Source of the DNA: Datisca glomerata
Lineage: Eukaryota > Streptophyta > Magnoliopsida > Cucurbitales > Datiscaceae
Direction of reading: 5' to 3'
DNA length: 64,000 nucleotides
Assembly (NCBI GenBank): GCA_003255025.1
Contig: QANY01011336.1
Span: forward strand, 2,449,311 to 2,513,310
Part shown: piece after piece, positions 22,551 through 34,740 of the stretch
How positions within the stretch are numbered: the stretch's first letter is position 1
How the letters are laid out: the number at the start of each line of letters is the position of its first letter
Program-made: the position numbers and the translations under genes
The notes under the pieces: model-generated
Seen by the model: only the letters and a program-made list of their open reading frames with translations
Told to the model about the DNA's origin: nothing
Database searches by the model: none

Positions 22551-22955
22551 TAGAAAAGAATTAGCCCCCCATCCCCCTCTTCTATTTACACAATCAACAC
22601 TCAGTGCTGAATAAAGCTCGATTTTCTATGAATTGATTCAACTTCACAACTAACCAAGTAGGATTCAGAAACAAATAAAATGCTGGGGTTTTGGCCACTC
22701 ACGAAGCGACGTGGGGAATTGAACGCTCGAGGATTCNAGAGATGCAATTTTCAACAATTATAGATTATGTGGGTATAGAAAAGAATTAGCCCCCCTTCTT
22801 CTATTTACACAATCAACACTCAGTGCTGAATAAAGCTCGATTTTCTATGAATTGATTCAACTTCACAACTAACCAAGTAGGATTCAGAAACAAATAAAAT
22901 GCTGGGGTTTTGGCCACTCACGAAGCGACGTGGGGAATTGAACGCTCGAGGATTC
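22551..22955. repeat. near-identical direct duplication around an N
   Basis: 22551-22736 and 22776-22955 are the same sequence, differing only by a few bases in a C-rich run. They are separated by an N (22737) and 37 bases (22738-22774) identical to 40006-40042 in the 5' LTR of copia C. This looks more like an assembly join than biology. Confidence 0.85.
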
Positions 22956-23318
22956 CCCAAACCTCGAGCGTTCCACCTGAGCAGTTTCATTTTGCACAGC
23001 AGGTTCGTTCACCCGAACCTAGTGTGTGAGATACAATAGAAGGATCTGAGAGTAGAGAAAGCTTTGATTTCTTATCGATAGAGGGGGAGGAACCATTTGT
23101 AGATCATTTCCGCTTCTGGAGTTTGGAGCTGGAGACTCCAAAGGGAGAGGAAGAAGATTGTTTTTGGGATTTTGGGGTTCTTTTTTGTTTGGATATGAGA
23201 GATAGAGGGTGTGAGGATGAAGGGAATGGGTGGGTTAAGTGAAGGCGGGTCTAGAAGTTGGAGCATGATTTTGGGTTAAAATATCAGTCGGGTCCCCGCA
23301 TCTGGGGTTTGACTTTTT

Positions 23319-24480
23319 TCAATAATGGGGTTGGATAAGGGATTTGAAATATTTAGTGATTGTGCTTGATGGGGGAGGAATGTGTAGTTGTTGGGCCCCA
23401 ATATTAGGAGAGAAGGGAGAGGAGTCCATGAGGTTTTCGTCCCCGATATTTACTAGTCTGGCGTGGCTAGAAACTTCTAAGGGTATACCATTTTCAACCA
23501 CGTGGATTTTCTTATGATTCTTCCCATTTGCAGGGATGTGCATGCTGTCTCCTGGGACCATCCTTGTGGACCCACTAGGTTCACCCTTGCTACCATCTGT
23601 CATAGGGACAGTTGGCATGTTCTGAGAGATCCTCGAGTTTGAGTTTGCAATCGCCTAAAAATCTTCTCCGGTGGATTGAATTCGATTTTCTAGTAAGGAT
23701 AAATGGGATTCTGAGTGAGAGTCACTTGAGGTAGTGGAGGGAGAGTCTTTAAAACAACTTTTCATTTTAAGGGAGAGGCTCTGCAACATTTTAGGGTGTG
23801 TTTTAGGAATCTCAATATGGGTTTCACCTAACCTTAACCAAGGACCATATTCATGGTGATGTTTTAGATTAGAGGAGTCAGAAGAGAAGATGAGGTCATA
23901 ATCCTTATTGGTGTGGTTTAATATTCCATGCCTTAGGGGAGCATCAACAATTAGGCGCACTTATACTCGCATAAACTTTCCCTAGTAACCTCCCTTAGGG
24001 TTTTCTTCTACCTCAATGAACTTACCAATGGAGTTCCCAATAATTTGTCCCATTTCTTTTGTCATGCAGGTAAGAGGTAGATTGTAAATATGGATCCAAA
24101 AGCTGATTTCTGATAGAGTGATTTCAGATGGTTGTTTTGAGTCCTCTAGTTCTCCCATAAGAATGAGAGATTTATCAAAATGCCAAGGCTCATTGAAGGT
24201 GTTTTTCTTTCTTTTCCATGGGGTTTGAAAAGTAAGCTAGGAATAGTTCGGGGCTCACTTCTTTTCTAACAAAACCTTGAGCAAGATTCCAAACCTGTAG
24301 GAGGGTCTTCTTAAAAGCTTGTTTGTTGAAAGGGCGTTGGATGTGGACTTTTAGAAGAAGACAATGAGTTTTATCCAAAGCCATCTCCATATGTGCGGGG
24401 AGAAGTCAACGATTTCATTTTCTTCCACTGTAAGTGAGATGTTCTGCCATTTGATGGTGATGTCCTCCATGAGTGAAGGA
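23319..24480 (-). pseudogene. LINE ORF1 (DUF4283-like) remnant
   Basis: On the minus strand 24190-24390 reads THCLLLKVHIQRPFNKQAFK, KKTLLQVWNLAQGFVRKEV and PELFLAYF, the pattern of the DUF4283 nucleic-acid-binding domain found in plant LINE ORF1. It continues in another frame as ISFWIHIYNLPLTCMTKEMG and IGKFIEVEE, also typical. 23655-23960 and 23319-23618 are the lower-complexity C-terminal part. No zinc-knuckle cysteines survive. Stops and frame changes make it non-functional. Confidence 0.7.
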
Positions 24481-24610
24481 GAGAAATGATGTAGATCTTT
24501 GCTTCAAGAGAAGAAGGAAGTCTCGTTGATGAGGGAAGATGATGCTTATGAAGATGAGACAAAGGCTCTCACGGAGAGGAGAGAAAATTTCTTTTAAACA
24601 ATATTTTTCA

Positions 24611-25112
24611 ATAATCATATATCAGGCTAATATAGTATATATACAGATAAAGATATACAATTAATAAGGGTAATTAGATAAATGTCAACAAACATATATA
24701 GTATAATATATATAAAAGTGTCAAAATTGGTGAAACTTTCTTAGACCATTTTGTTCATATGGTTTTTATGTTAATCATAAATTGCCTTTACTTAATGATA
24801 TTGTGGCGTGATTTTACTTGACCACTTATCCATATATTTTATTTAATTAAAATGTAGAAGGAGATTTAATATTCCTCTATTTCTAAAATATTTTATAGAA
24901 AAAATACTTTTGCAGCTAAATTGAAATTCTTTCATTCTCTCTCTTCATTTTCTTTTCTTTTCAATAAGCATGATTTGTTAAGGAATCTTAAAACATAAAT
25001 AAAATCGTGTAAGCTTTGTATTTTTGTTTGTTCATAAACATATTGTGTCATTCTATTAAAATGCGAAGAGATTCACAACTATATGCTCATGTTTCTTGTT
25101 TCATAATTATTC
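24611..25112. other. no supported gene
   Basis: This is AT-rich sequence with no feature I can support. The words agataaatgtcaacaaacat here and agataaatgtcagcaagcat near 20230 are similar and flank the LINE region on both sides. Confidence 0.4.
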
Positions 25113-27033
25113 AAATGTTGTTTGAAGTTTTAAATAGTTAGAGAGCGTTAGTGTAAAATATTTTATCATTATTTATATATGATTATAACCAAAGTATTCA
25201 ATATAATACTCAAGTGACATTTATTAGTGTTATATTATTTTTAACTTAATTGAATATACGTATTTAAATTACTGCATAAAATTTGTTAACTTATTCAATA
25301 ATTCAAAATATTTGTTCTTTATAATCCGAAGCATTTTAAATTTTTAATGTTGTAAGTATAATATATACTTGAAACACGTGCAACACTTAATGGTTAGAAA
25401 TCAAAACAATCAACTTATATAGGCTAAAATAAAGAGCTCGTGTATGGTATTTAGAGCTGCTATAGGGGTGTGTAAATGTCTCGAAAAAACCGTCCAATCC
25501 TAAAGTATTGTCACCAATTGAGCGGTACGAGCATTTTTTTATTTGATCGGGGGACAGAATGAAACGGACACGGGACAACATTGAGAAAATTGATTTTATC
25601 TCGTCATGTCCCGAAGCTTTTATATATCATCTAATTTTAGCCCTTAATGTCTTTAATATTAATTCTTTGATAGTTAAATCATATTTAATTTTTAATTTTT
25701 ATAATTTAGTCTATTTTTTAAATGTTATTTAGTTTCTTTAGTAATAACCCTAAACCCCATACCTTATTTTGTTTTGAGAAATTGCCAGGTTTAGACTTCG
25801 AGAAGAGATATTTAACAATATTTGAATCCAAGTTTTGTTTTGGCAAATTCGGAGGCTTTTGGGCAATTGAAATACGCTTTTGCCCCCATTCACACTCTCT
25901 GACTTTGCTCCATATTCTTTTTGACTCTTACCCATCATCTTCTTAGCTTAAACCTACGTATAAATTTCTATCATTTCACTGTGACTTTGTCCTGATTCTT
26001 CTTCTTCTTTATCTCACTCTCTCACCTCAATTTAGAGACGGAGAGAGTTTTCTTTTGTGAAGTCAGAGGCGAAGAGAGAAGAGGGAATAATGGAGGTGGA
26101 GTCTGGCATTGAGCTTCACGAGATTAAGATATGAGCATCGAAGAGTCAAAGACGGAGCAACACAATTCTTCTTAAAAGAGTTCAAACAGAAAGCACGATC
26201 AAGGAGACGAGGAATGGTGGCATTTCAGCGGAGAATATGGAGAGGAAATTTGATTCTGGCCTGGTCCACAATCACAAGGGGGAAACTTGTAAATTTTGCT
26301 GTCTAAAATCCCCACACTAGGGCAATTTTCCGATAGAGTCCAAATTTCGTTATTAGTATTCCCAAATGTCCAAACCAAAAAATTTCTCTTTTGTTTTTCA
26401 GTTTGATTTCTGAATCCATTCTCATCTCTCTCTCACGATACGAACGAGAACGGCGCAGAACAAGAACTCTCTCTCTCTCCCGAACAGCGAATTCGAGAGG
26501 CTCACCGACGTTTAGCTGCTGCTCACGAACGTCTGGACTGCTCTCTCTCACGGTAATCTTCTGTCAGCCTCTCTCTCATTGTCTCTTGTCGGACTGCTCT
26601 CTATCTCTCTCTCTCTCATTTTTTTCCGTTACCCGTTAGTCTGGACTACTCTCTCTTGTTTTTCTATTTTATCTGCTCTTTCTCTCGAACAATGAAATTT
26701 CTCTTTTGTTTTTCACTTTGACTTGTGAATCTATTCGCATCTCTCTCTCACGATGCGAACGAGAATGACACAGAACAAGAACTCTCTCTCGAACAGCGAA
26801 CTCGAGAGGCTAGTCGACATTTAGTTACTCTTCATGACCGTCTGGATTGTTCTCTCTCACGGTAATCTTCTCTCAGCCTCTCTACTCACTCTCTCATTTT
26901 CTCTTGCAGGACTGCTCTCTCTCTCTCTCTCATTTTCTCTTGCAGGACTGCTCTCTCTCTCTCTCACATTTTTTCTTCGTTACTCGTTAGTCTGGACTGC
27001 TCTCTCTAATTTTTATCGGTTTTGACTGTTGTT
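25113..27033 (+). repeat. 1.9 kb tandem duplication, unit 1
   Basis: Unit 1 matches 27034-28640 in order: ttgtttgaag.tttaaatag at 25113 and 27034, a gtctcgaaaaaaccgt segment near 25477, a gaggcgaagagaga segment near 26065 and a CT-rich tail. Near 26090 a frame starting atggaggtggagtctggcat looks like the 5' end of a gene, but it has a stop soon after and I do not recognise it. The two units differ by roughly one base in ten by eye. Confidence 0.75.
26376..26995 (+). repeat. ~316 bp tandem duplication inside unit 1
   Basis: 26380-26690 and 26695-26995 share aaatttctcttttgttttt, acgagaa, cagaacaagaactctctctc, gagaggct and ctctctctcacggtaatctt in the same order. Unit 2 (27034-28640) has only one copy of this part. 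Confidence 0.7.
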
Positions 27034-28472
27034 TGAAGTGTTAAATAGCTGGAGAGTGTTAGTGTAAAATATTTATCGTTATTTATATATGGTATGCCCA
27101 AAGTCTTCAATATATGAATGCTCAAGTGACATTTCTTAGTGTTATATTATTTTTAACTTTAATTGAATATTCATATTCTTAAAATTTATTAAGTTATTCA
27201 ATAATTCAAAATATTTTTTCTTTGTAAACTGAACCATTTTAACTTTTTAATGTTATCAGTATAATATATACTTGAAACAAATACAACGTTTAATAGTTAG
27301 AAATCAGAACAATCAACTTGTGTAGCCTAAAATAAAGAGCTTGGTATGGTACTTAGAGCTGCCCATATGAGTGTATATATGTCTCGAAAAAACCGTTTAG
27401 TCCTAAAGAACCGTCATGAATCGAGTGATATGAGACATTTTTTTGCTCTAATCAGAACGGAATGAGACGAGACACGAGACATCATTGAAAAAATCGATTT
27501 TATCTCGTCATGTCCCAAAGTTTTTATATATAGTCTAATTTTAAACCTTAATGTTTTTTATTTTAACATTAATTCTTTTGATATTTAAACCATTTTTAAT
27601 TTTTAATTTTTATAATTTAATCTATCTTTTAAATGTTATTTAGTTTCTTTAATAATAACCCTAAACCCCATATCTTCTTTTGTTTTGAGCCACGTTTAGA
27701 CTTCGAGAAGGGATATTTAGCGATCTTTGGACCCAAGTTTTGTTTTGGCAAATCATAAGGCTTTTTGGCAATTGAAACACACTTTTGCCCGCATTCACAC
27801 TCTCTTTCAGACTTCGCTCCAATTCTTTTTGTGACTCTTAGCCATCATCTTCTTAGCTAAAACCTACGCGTACATTTCCATCTTTTCAGTGTGACTTTGT
27901 CCTGCTTCTTCTTCTCTATCTCACTCTCTCACCTCAATTTGGAGAAAGAGTGTTTTCTTTCACGAAGTCAGAGGCGAAGAGAGATGAGGGAATAACGGAG
28001 GTGGAGTCTGGCATTGAGTTTCACGACACTATCATACGAGCATCGAAGAGTCAGAGACGGAGTGACAGAACTCCTCTTAAAAGAGTTCAAACAGAAAGCA
28101 CGAGATCAAGGAGATGAGGAATTGTGGCGTTTCAACGGAGGATATGGAGAGGAAATTCGGTTCTGGCCTGGGTCTACAATTAAAAGGTGCAAACTTGTAA
28201 TTTTTGCTATCTAAAAGCCCCACACCTGGGCAATTTTCCGACGGAGTCCAATTTTCGTTATTAGTATTCCCAAGGGTCCAAACCAGGAAATTTCTCTTTT
28301 GTTTTTCAGTGTGATTTCTGAATCTATTCTCATCTCTCTGACGATACGAACGAGAACGTCGCAGAACAAGAACTCTCTCTCTCGAACTGTGAACTCGAGA
28401 GGCTCACCGGCGTTTAGTTGTTGCTCATGAACGTCTGGGCTGCTCTCTCTCTCGTGGTAATCTTCTCTCAGC

Positions 28473-28526
<54 letters not shown>

Positions 28527-28574
28527 CATTACTCGTTAGTCTGGACTGCTCTCTCACCTCTCTCTATTTTGTCT

Positions 28575-28606
<32 letters not shown>

Positions 28607-28640
28607 AATCTCAAAATCTCTCTCTCTCTGTTCTATTCTC
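27034..28640 (+). repeat. 1.9 kb tandem duplication, unit 2
   Basis: This is the second unit, directly abutting unit 1 and running into the kelch copy 2. At 28010 its atg-equivalent is acg, so the small frame seen in unit 1 is not conserved. It ends in long CT microsatellites. Confidence 0.75.
28471..28606 (+). repeat. (CT)n microsatellites
   Basis: Two CT runs (about 28482-28516 and 28575-28605) lie in a polypyrimidine stretch. The Ser/Leu-rich open frame across them (28418-28666) is a by-product of the repeat. Confidence 0.9.
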
Positions 28641-28730
28641 TCGGGATTTATCTCTCGTTTAATTGAGATTTAGGGTTTAGATTTTTTTTATTAAGGGTTT
28701 TATGGAAATATGTTTTAGGGCTTTGTTTCG

Positions 28731-29384
28731 ATGTCTGTTCTATATTTGAATGATTCAGAGCTGGAATTTGCATTCGATTTCATTTGGTGTATTGATATTG
28801 GTCATCCCCTCCCCCGTTGGGAAAGCCACCCCATGATTGTGAAACACCTTCATCCCCTCCCCCGTGGAGTGAGGTTTACAATGCAGACACTAGAAAGATG
28901 TCGACTATTACAAGTCCTCCTCATAGAGCGGGTATTTGGCAAGCGTGGGTGGTTTCAAAAGTAATGGGAATGAGAAGCTCTTGGGTCTTCAAACCGTTTG
29001 ATGTATGAATACGATTCAATTGGGGACACTTGGAACTTGTTTGATGGTAATTTTGGCTTATGGATTGGTCCTACTGCCTACATGGATGGCATTATTTATT
29101 CCCTTCGTGGTAAAGATATCCATGGTTACAACATTGGGACAAAGAAATGGTACCTGAATCTCATGTCCGATTTGAAGGATGTAATTGATTTGCCAAGAGG
29201 ATACAATGTGTATCTTCCTTATATATACCCCGTAGCTATAGGTAATGGAAACTTGTGCCTGATCTGGAGGGGGAGGAAAGATAATACGCTTAACTTCGTT
29301 CGATGTCGTCCTTTTGTACGTCTTGATGATGCCAGACAACCATCCTTGTTTGCTTGTGATATTCATTCAATTATTCATAACTGA
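28731..29384 (+). pseudogene. kelch-propeller protein fragment, copy 2
   Basis: This is the second copy of the fragment at 99-850. The frame 28998-29384 (128 codons) is open through the blade DGIIYSLRGKDIHGYNI, the strand PRGYNVYLPYIYPVAIGNG and NLCLIWRGRKDNTLNFVRCR, and ends soon after. Upstream parts are frame-shifted (28817-29008 and 28731-28964). Trp codons at 29031-29033 and 29265-29267 are intact here but are stops in copy 1. The first ~60 bases (from atgtctgttc) differ from copy 1 and may be a different 5' end. It is a pseudogene unless it is an exon of a larger spliced gene, for which I see no support. Confidence 0.6.
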
Positions 29385-31345
29385 TGTTTACGAATTCTTA
29401 ACTACTTTCTTATTGCAAGTGTCTGAACTGAATCCCCATCCCTATCCCCCATGTCTTCTTATTTTTTCTGCTGTGTCTTTTTTGGCCAATGTTTGATCTG
29501 GGCCTCTTTTAGATATTAGTAAAGTTTCATAATGCATTAAGACCTTTTAGTTCATGTTTTCCAACATTGATATTAATGTCGGTTGTAAATTTTTGGCATA
29601 TTTAAAGACAAGGTAAGATAGAAAACTTAAATAATGATTAGAATAGACTGCAATAGCAAAAGCTCCACGAAGACTATGAATATGTTAGACTTTAGAGGGA
29701 AAATTGAATTTTAAGATTGGCTTTCCCTTGTGCTTGTGTTTCTTCATTCATGGCATTACATAGGCAAGTACAAAACTTTGTGCCTAGCAATTGTTTGTAA
29801 TGGAAAGAACATATCTCTTTAAAGTAAGTTCTGTCTACTCTAGAAGGATAAAAAAAGCTTCACTTTGTTAGTTGTCGTCCTTTAAATGTCAGACGTATGT
29901 GATATGATGATGCCAAGCAAGCATCTTTGTGCGCTGATGATGTTTATCATGCAATACTCTGATCTGATGCTTTCGAAATTCTTAACTACTTCCCAATTTT
30001 AAGTGTTTGAAGTTTGATTGAATCCATTTCCTCCCAAATGTCTTTTTGCAGTCTTTTTTGGACATTGGTATGTTTGAAGTTCGTCTAAGTTAGTAAAGGC
30101 AATGAATGAACATTCAGACCAACCAAAACTCAAAAAATTGGATGAATGTGATTGTGATAGCATGTTAGTTTATGGACATTAGTAAATGCCTTAAGGTACT
30201 GAGACCTATCAAGATTAATAAACATTTAAATTAAAGTCATGGTAAAATTTAGTTATGTGTAGTTGTTAGTTAATGTTTAGTAACCAACAAGATGATGAAC
30301 ATGTCACAGAGAAATTTGAAAAGCTTTCTCGCTCTCCTACTGATATGCAAATGTGACAATTGCTTGCAAGTAAATTTGATTAATTTCCATTTTGGCAGGC
30401 TCAAGTTAGGGTGCAAAGTGACAACTATAAGAGAGAGGGAGAGGAGGAGGGGATGAAGAAAAAGTCAAGGATGCATGACTTTTCCATATAAGAGAGAGGG
30501 AGAGGCTTACTTTTTGGGCAAATTGTTGTAGGTGCAACTGCTCTTGTGTTAACGTTTGTAGCGTTTTAATTTTCTATACATTTAACAGGGTTAATCTTCT
30601 CTGTATCATTTTATTATTTTTATCAGATAATCTGAAGGGACGCACACAACATTTTCCATATCCTGAATTTGACAACTTACACATTTTTTTTACAATCTAT
30701 TTAGATCTCAACATTATTGACAATGTTGATGCGCTGTAGATTTTGACTTGGGTCAAGCGCCTAAAGCATAAAAACGTTATCACTCCCCTACGCCGCCCAT
30801 ATTTTATGATGAAAATGAGAAAAGTCTCTGGAGACTTTCGATTCCACTTTTCAAGATGTTTTTACAGCTGATTGGATGAAATTTATCTTAAAGTCTCATC
30901 TGATGGAGAATAGTTTCAAGTCATTAAAGATGAAAGATGACTTTTTTAGGATATTTGGGTATGTCTAATAATTGTTTTCTTTTAAAATGGTAAAAACCAT
31001 ATTCACAGCTTATTTGAATTTTGGATTTTATTTAAACAATTTTACATTTTTTTAGTCACTGATTTGTCTTATTGTTATTTACCTTTTTATTGATCTAGTG
31101 AAGTTCTTCAAGAGTTGCTATACTTGTATCTCAACGAAATATGTCACGGGAACTTGAGTACGAAATTGATACTGATATTAAAGAACGACATTCATCATCT
31201 CCAAGCATCAAGCTCTTTAACATGGAGAGGGATAAAGATTTAAGAGTTAATTTCAATTTACTAATCTTTAAACTATAACTTGTGATTGATATGGATGTTA
31301 GTGGAAATGTGAGATGATATGGATATTCTGGAATCACTCATATGA
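29385..31345 (+). pseudogene. unrecognised multi-exon gene remnants, copy 2
   Basis: The sequence is collinear with 850-2870 of copy 1: KINK segment near 30200, QLLASKFD segment near 30355, purine-rich EEEG/KKK segment near 30440, and the YLNEICHGNLS segment near 31125. It breaks off near 31345, where the same gene's later part begins again in inverted orientation. The frames are broken and I cannot assign the family. Confidence 0.4.
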
Positions 31346-31367
31346 AATTAATCTCTTTATTTTTCTT

Positions 31368-32328
31368 TTTTTAAATAAAAAGTCCACATATAATAACCAA
31401 AATGGTTTGCAGTTTTATAATCGCTAGCGAGAGCCTTAGGTAGGAAAAAAACTTAGTGGCAGTTCTAGAAAAAGATTATCATAACTAAAGATTTACTTCG
31501 CTCACATATATTACTCGTTCATTGTGATGACAGAGGTAATTCTAACTAAACCGGATCAAGCTTTCCAAGTCATTACTATATCCGTCTCTACCTTCACAGG
31601 ATATTATTTCATTTCCCTATTAAAAACTGCCTTCATTCTAGTTGATAGACATACTTTTTGTATCCAATAATTTGTTGATACAAAAGTATCTCCACTAGTT
31701 CCGCATGAAATATCATATATTTTAAAAATATAATCAATCTTCTTTTTTGAATCCCAAAACAAATGCTCATTGAGAGGCAAAAGTAATTTCTCCCTGCGTG
31801 AAAAACAAATAAAAATATAATTCAATAGATAAACTAAGCTTACACAGTGTAATCATAAAATATATCACTCATAAATTTGCTCAATGCAAAGGCTAGTTCC
31901 ATCCAACTACTATCAAGAGGTAAGTCTAGGTCATATTTGATGTGCGCGTACCCAATCGCATCCACCATCAATGATTTTAGAACATTCTTATCATCTTGCA
32001 TTCCAACTAACAATTAAAAAAATATAACTCATATAACTTTCATATCAATCACAAGTTGTAGTTTAAAGACTAGTAAATCGAAATTACCTCTTAAATCTTT
32101 ATCCCTTTTCATGTTAAAGAGCTTGATGCATGGTGATGATAAATATCGTTCTTTAAGAGCAACGATTCCATTGCTCAAGTTCTTGTAGCATATTTCGTTT
32201 AGATACAAGTATAACAGCCCTTGAACAACTTCCCTAGATCAATAAAAAATTAAATGCCGATAAGACAAATCAGTGACTAAAAAAATGTAAAATTGTTTCA
32301 ATAAAATGCAAATAAGATGTCAATGTAT
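31368..32328 (-). pseudogene. inverted third copy of the unrecognised gene's 3' part
   Basis: The reverse complement matches 2520-3505. The minus-strand frame 31604-31825 reads LPLNEHLFWDSKKKIDYIFK, IYDISCGTSGDTFVSTNYW, a cleaner version of the copy 1 exon near 3110. Farther along, the LPLDSSWMELAFALSKF segment (about 31870-31930) and the YLNEICYKNLSNGIVALKER segment (about 32140-32210) are recognisable. Together with 30900-31345 it makes a head-to-head palindromic arrangement. The copy ends exactly where the sequence tgtaacgccccg begins at 32329. Confidence 0.6.
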
Positions 32329-33102
32329 TGTAACGCCCCGATCCCCGAGGGTTAAACATACGTGTAATTTCACAATTTTGAAATCTCCAATTCGAAGCAA
32401 ACTCTAATTTTGAGAAATTTCCAAATTGAAAACTCTTAAATTACCCATGATGGGAAAAACACTGACCTTAAATAGTGGAAGCATTAAACTTATCCATGTC
32501 CGGAATCTTAATCATAAAATAGCGGAAGTGATAAAGTGTCTTAAATGCATAATTAATAAAACCACGAAAAACTGAATTAAATTCTGAAATAACGTCAAAA
32601 CTTGAAATCCATAATCCATGAAACTTTTGCTCATCATAATTCGTAGAAAATCATATCGTAAAATAAACTACTTGAATAGCCAAGTTTAACAGGAAACGTT
32701 TTCCTAAGTTTTAAATCAAATCATAAACTGGAAACATAAATTCATCTGAATAAACTGGTTATGACAGTCTCACACTCATGTTGCTCGCCATCACCACCTG
32801 TATCATAAATAACTGTGGGGAAATGAGTATTTTAAAATACTCAGTAAGCAAACTCACATAATAATATGCATCCACATGTCATAAATGCAATCATGACATA
32901 ACATAACTGAACTTGACATATAACATAAGTGAAATAAAGTAACGTACTTGATCATGACATGGCTTAACATAGCACGCAGATAACACGTGTTTCAAACAGA
33001 ATCATTTAACAATCTTAATCGTATTTTGACTTGTCATATCCTCTAGTTAACAACCTAATCAGAACTGATCACACGTTAACTGAAACACATCATGACGAAT
33101 TA

Positions 33103-33315
33103 GGCGACGAAACAGATGGCACGCATCAGGCGATGAAATAGATGACACTCATTGGGCGACAGAACAGATGACACTCATAGGTGACGAAAAATGTGAACAG
33201 ATGGCACCTCATGAGTGACGGAAAACATTTACAGATGACACCCAATGAATGACCAAAACATGAACAAATGACACCCTATGTGTGACGAAAGCATGAACAA
33301 ATGACACTTCATTCG
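33103..33315 (+). repeat. minisatellite with two unit lengths
   Basis: Units of the form gcgacgaaacagatggcac... are about 26 bp for three copies, then 33-35 bp for about four copies after gain of an aacatgaac-like insert (gtgacgaaagcatgaacaaa). The array ends near attcgtttaac. Confidence 0.85.
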
Positions 33316-34100
33316 TTTAACAGAACATAACGTGAACAATCCTGATTTCTTGTTAACTAAAGGTCATGCTTAAGTTCATATTTTGCTTAATTACCACTTG
33401 AATGAATTATCCTCATAACTTGCAGAATCCAACGTATGACAAAAATTAATCATATAATGCATACTGATACATATAACAGAACTGATACATATAACAGAAT
33501 CAAACATGATAACATACTACGCAAAATCAGTCGTACTCAGACATTTATCTCAAGATAATCACATTAATAACTGAACAGTAATCAATTACCAAAGTGTTAA
33601 CGGAATATAATAATTATCGAAAATGGTTAAACGGATAATAAATACATGTTAGAATTATAACATCAGAGTCACATCGTTATATAAGTCAATTTACACAAAC
33701 ATATATATGAAAGTAACATGCTTATAGACAATTAAAGCTGACGAGAATAACACATATTACATTTATCACACGTGAGTCACAGAACTGAACCGTAGATTTC
33801 GGTTAGGTTCATTAGTTCGTATTTCAAACCCTAAATCTATAATCAAATACATCAAACATAAAATTTGTAATCAATATCTTCAATCCCATCATCGAATCAA
33901 TAAACATAAAACATAAAATCTGTAATCAAATACATTTACAAAAAAAATCAACACAAATTGAACTTAAAATTTATTATTACAAATCCTAAATCAGAAATAA
34001 GCCATCCTTGAGCATATCTAAGGGTACGAAGATCTGAGAGTACGATCTGAGAATTGAAACCATCCTCAAGCTCCAGTGCACCACCATCTCGACTCGAGTT

Positions 34101-34220
34101 GATCTGAGGGTACGAAGTAATTCTCGAGCAGATCTGAGGGTCCGAAGCCATTCTTGAGAAGATCTAAGGGTCTAAAGCCATTCTTGAGCAAATCTGAGGG
34201 TTTGAAACTATCCTCGAGAT
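34101..34220 (-). repeat. four 30 bp tandem repeats
   Basis: The units gatctgagggtccgaagcca... lie at 34101, 34131, 34161 and 34191. Because 30 is a multiple of 3, minus-strand frames stay open (34066-34281, with a repeated 10-residue GF.PSDLLEN-like unit). Flanking parts (gcatctcgactcgagt) are also duplicated. I regard the frame as repeat-derived. Confidence 0.85.
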
Positions 34221-34740
34221 CTAGTGTTCCAGCATCTCGACTCGAGTAGATCTGAGGGGAAGGAGAGAGTTTCAACTTCAAAGAGAAGAGAGAGGGGTAA
34301 TGAGAGAAGATGGTCGCGTTCGATTAAACCTATAATCGAATGATGTAGTTTTAAATAGCTTAAATGAGAAACAACTCAGGGATATAAAATGACATAGTTT
34401 TGTTATATAAGTTTTGGTTTAGTTCGGTTTGAAAATACAAAACTTTTGAAACCGAACCTAAACTTCGGTTCATCAGAAATTTCAAATCGAACCGAACTGA
34501 ACCGGGAGAACTAATATAACCGACCAAACTGACCATTTTTCAGATCGGTTCAGTTTGATTTGGTCAGTTCGGTACTATTTTTTTCACCCCTAGGATAAGC
34601 AGTGCAATCATATTGATTAGTTAACTAATACTCAAAATATGAAATGCTAAAATATAGCCTAAATAAATAATTCACTTTAGGCTTAGAAGTGAACAAAAAA
34701 TATTTACACAAGAACAAGAAGTGAGAAAATTTTAAAATAA

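Larger units (their letters stand above)
21290..24610 (-). mobile_element. L1-type LINE, 3' truncated
   Basis: A non-LTR retrotransposon reads right to left: an ORF1 with a DUF4283-like domain (about 24480-23320), a linker, an apurinic endonuclease domain (about 22500-21970), and the very start of the reverse transcriptase (to about 21290). Most of the RT and all of the 3' end are missing. LINE copies are usually 5' truncated, so loss of the 3' half points to later deletion or insertion. Stops occur throughout. An N at 22737 and a local duplication suggest an assembly problem inside it. Confidence 0.8.
32329..34600 (-). mobile_element. probable Ty3/gypsy LTR, minus strand
   Basis: The left edge starts tgtaacgccccgatccccg, which on the minus strand gives an LTR end CGGGGCGTTACA, a form common in plant gypsy LTRs. 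On the minus strand a TATTTAAA box near 34355 is followed by a CT-rich leader-like stretch (34320-34260), as expected for an LTR promoter. The block contains two minisatellites. No coding region, primer-binding site or partner LTR was found, so the other boundary (near 34600) is a guess and it may be a solo LTR. 34420-34590 is rich in ggttcggtt-type words. Confidence 0.4.

Noticed and set aside
28418..28666. 82-codon Ser/Leu-rich frame
   Set aside because: Translation of CT microsatellites. The same applies to 26391-26639 and 26834-27025.
33103..33315. CRISPR-like array
   Set aside because: Units are contiguous with no unique spacers and the context is a plant genome. The same holds for 55520-55800.
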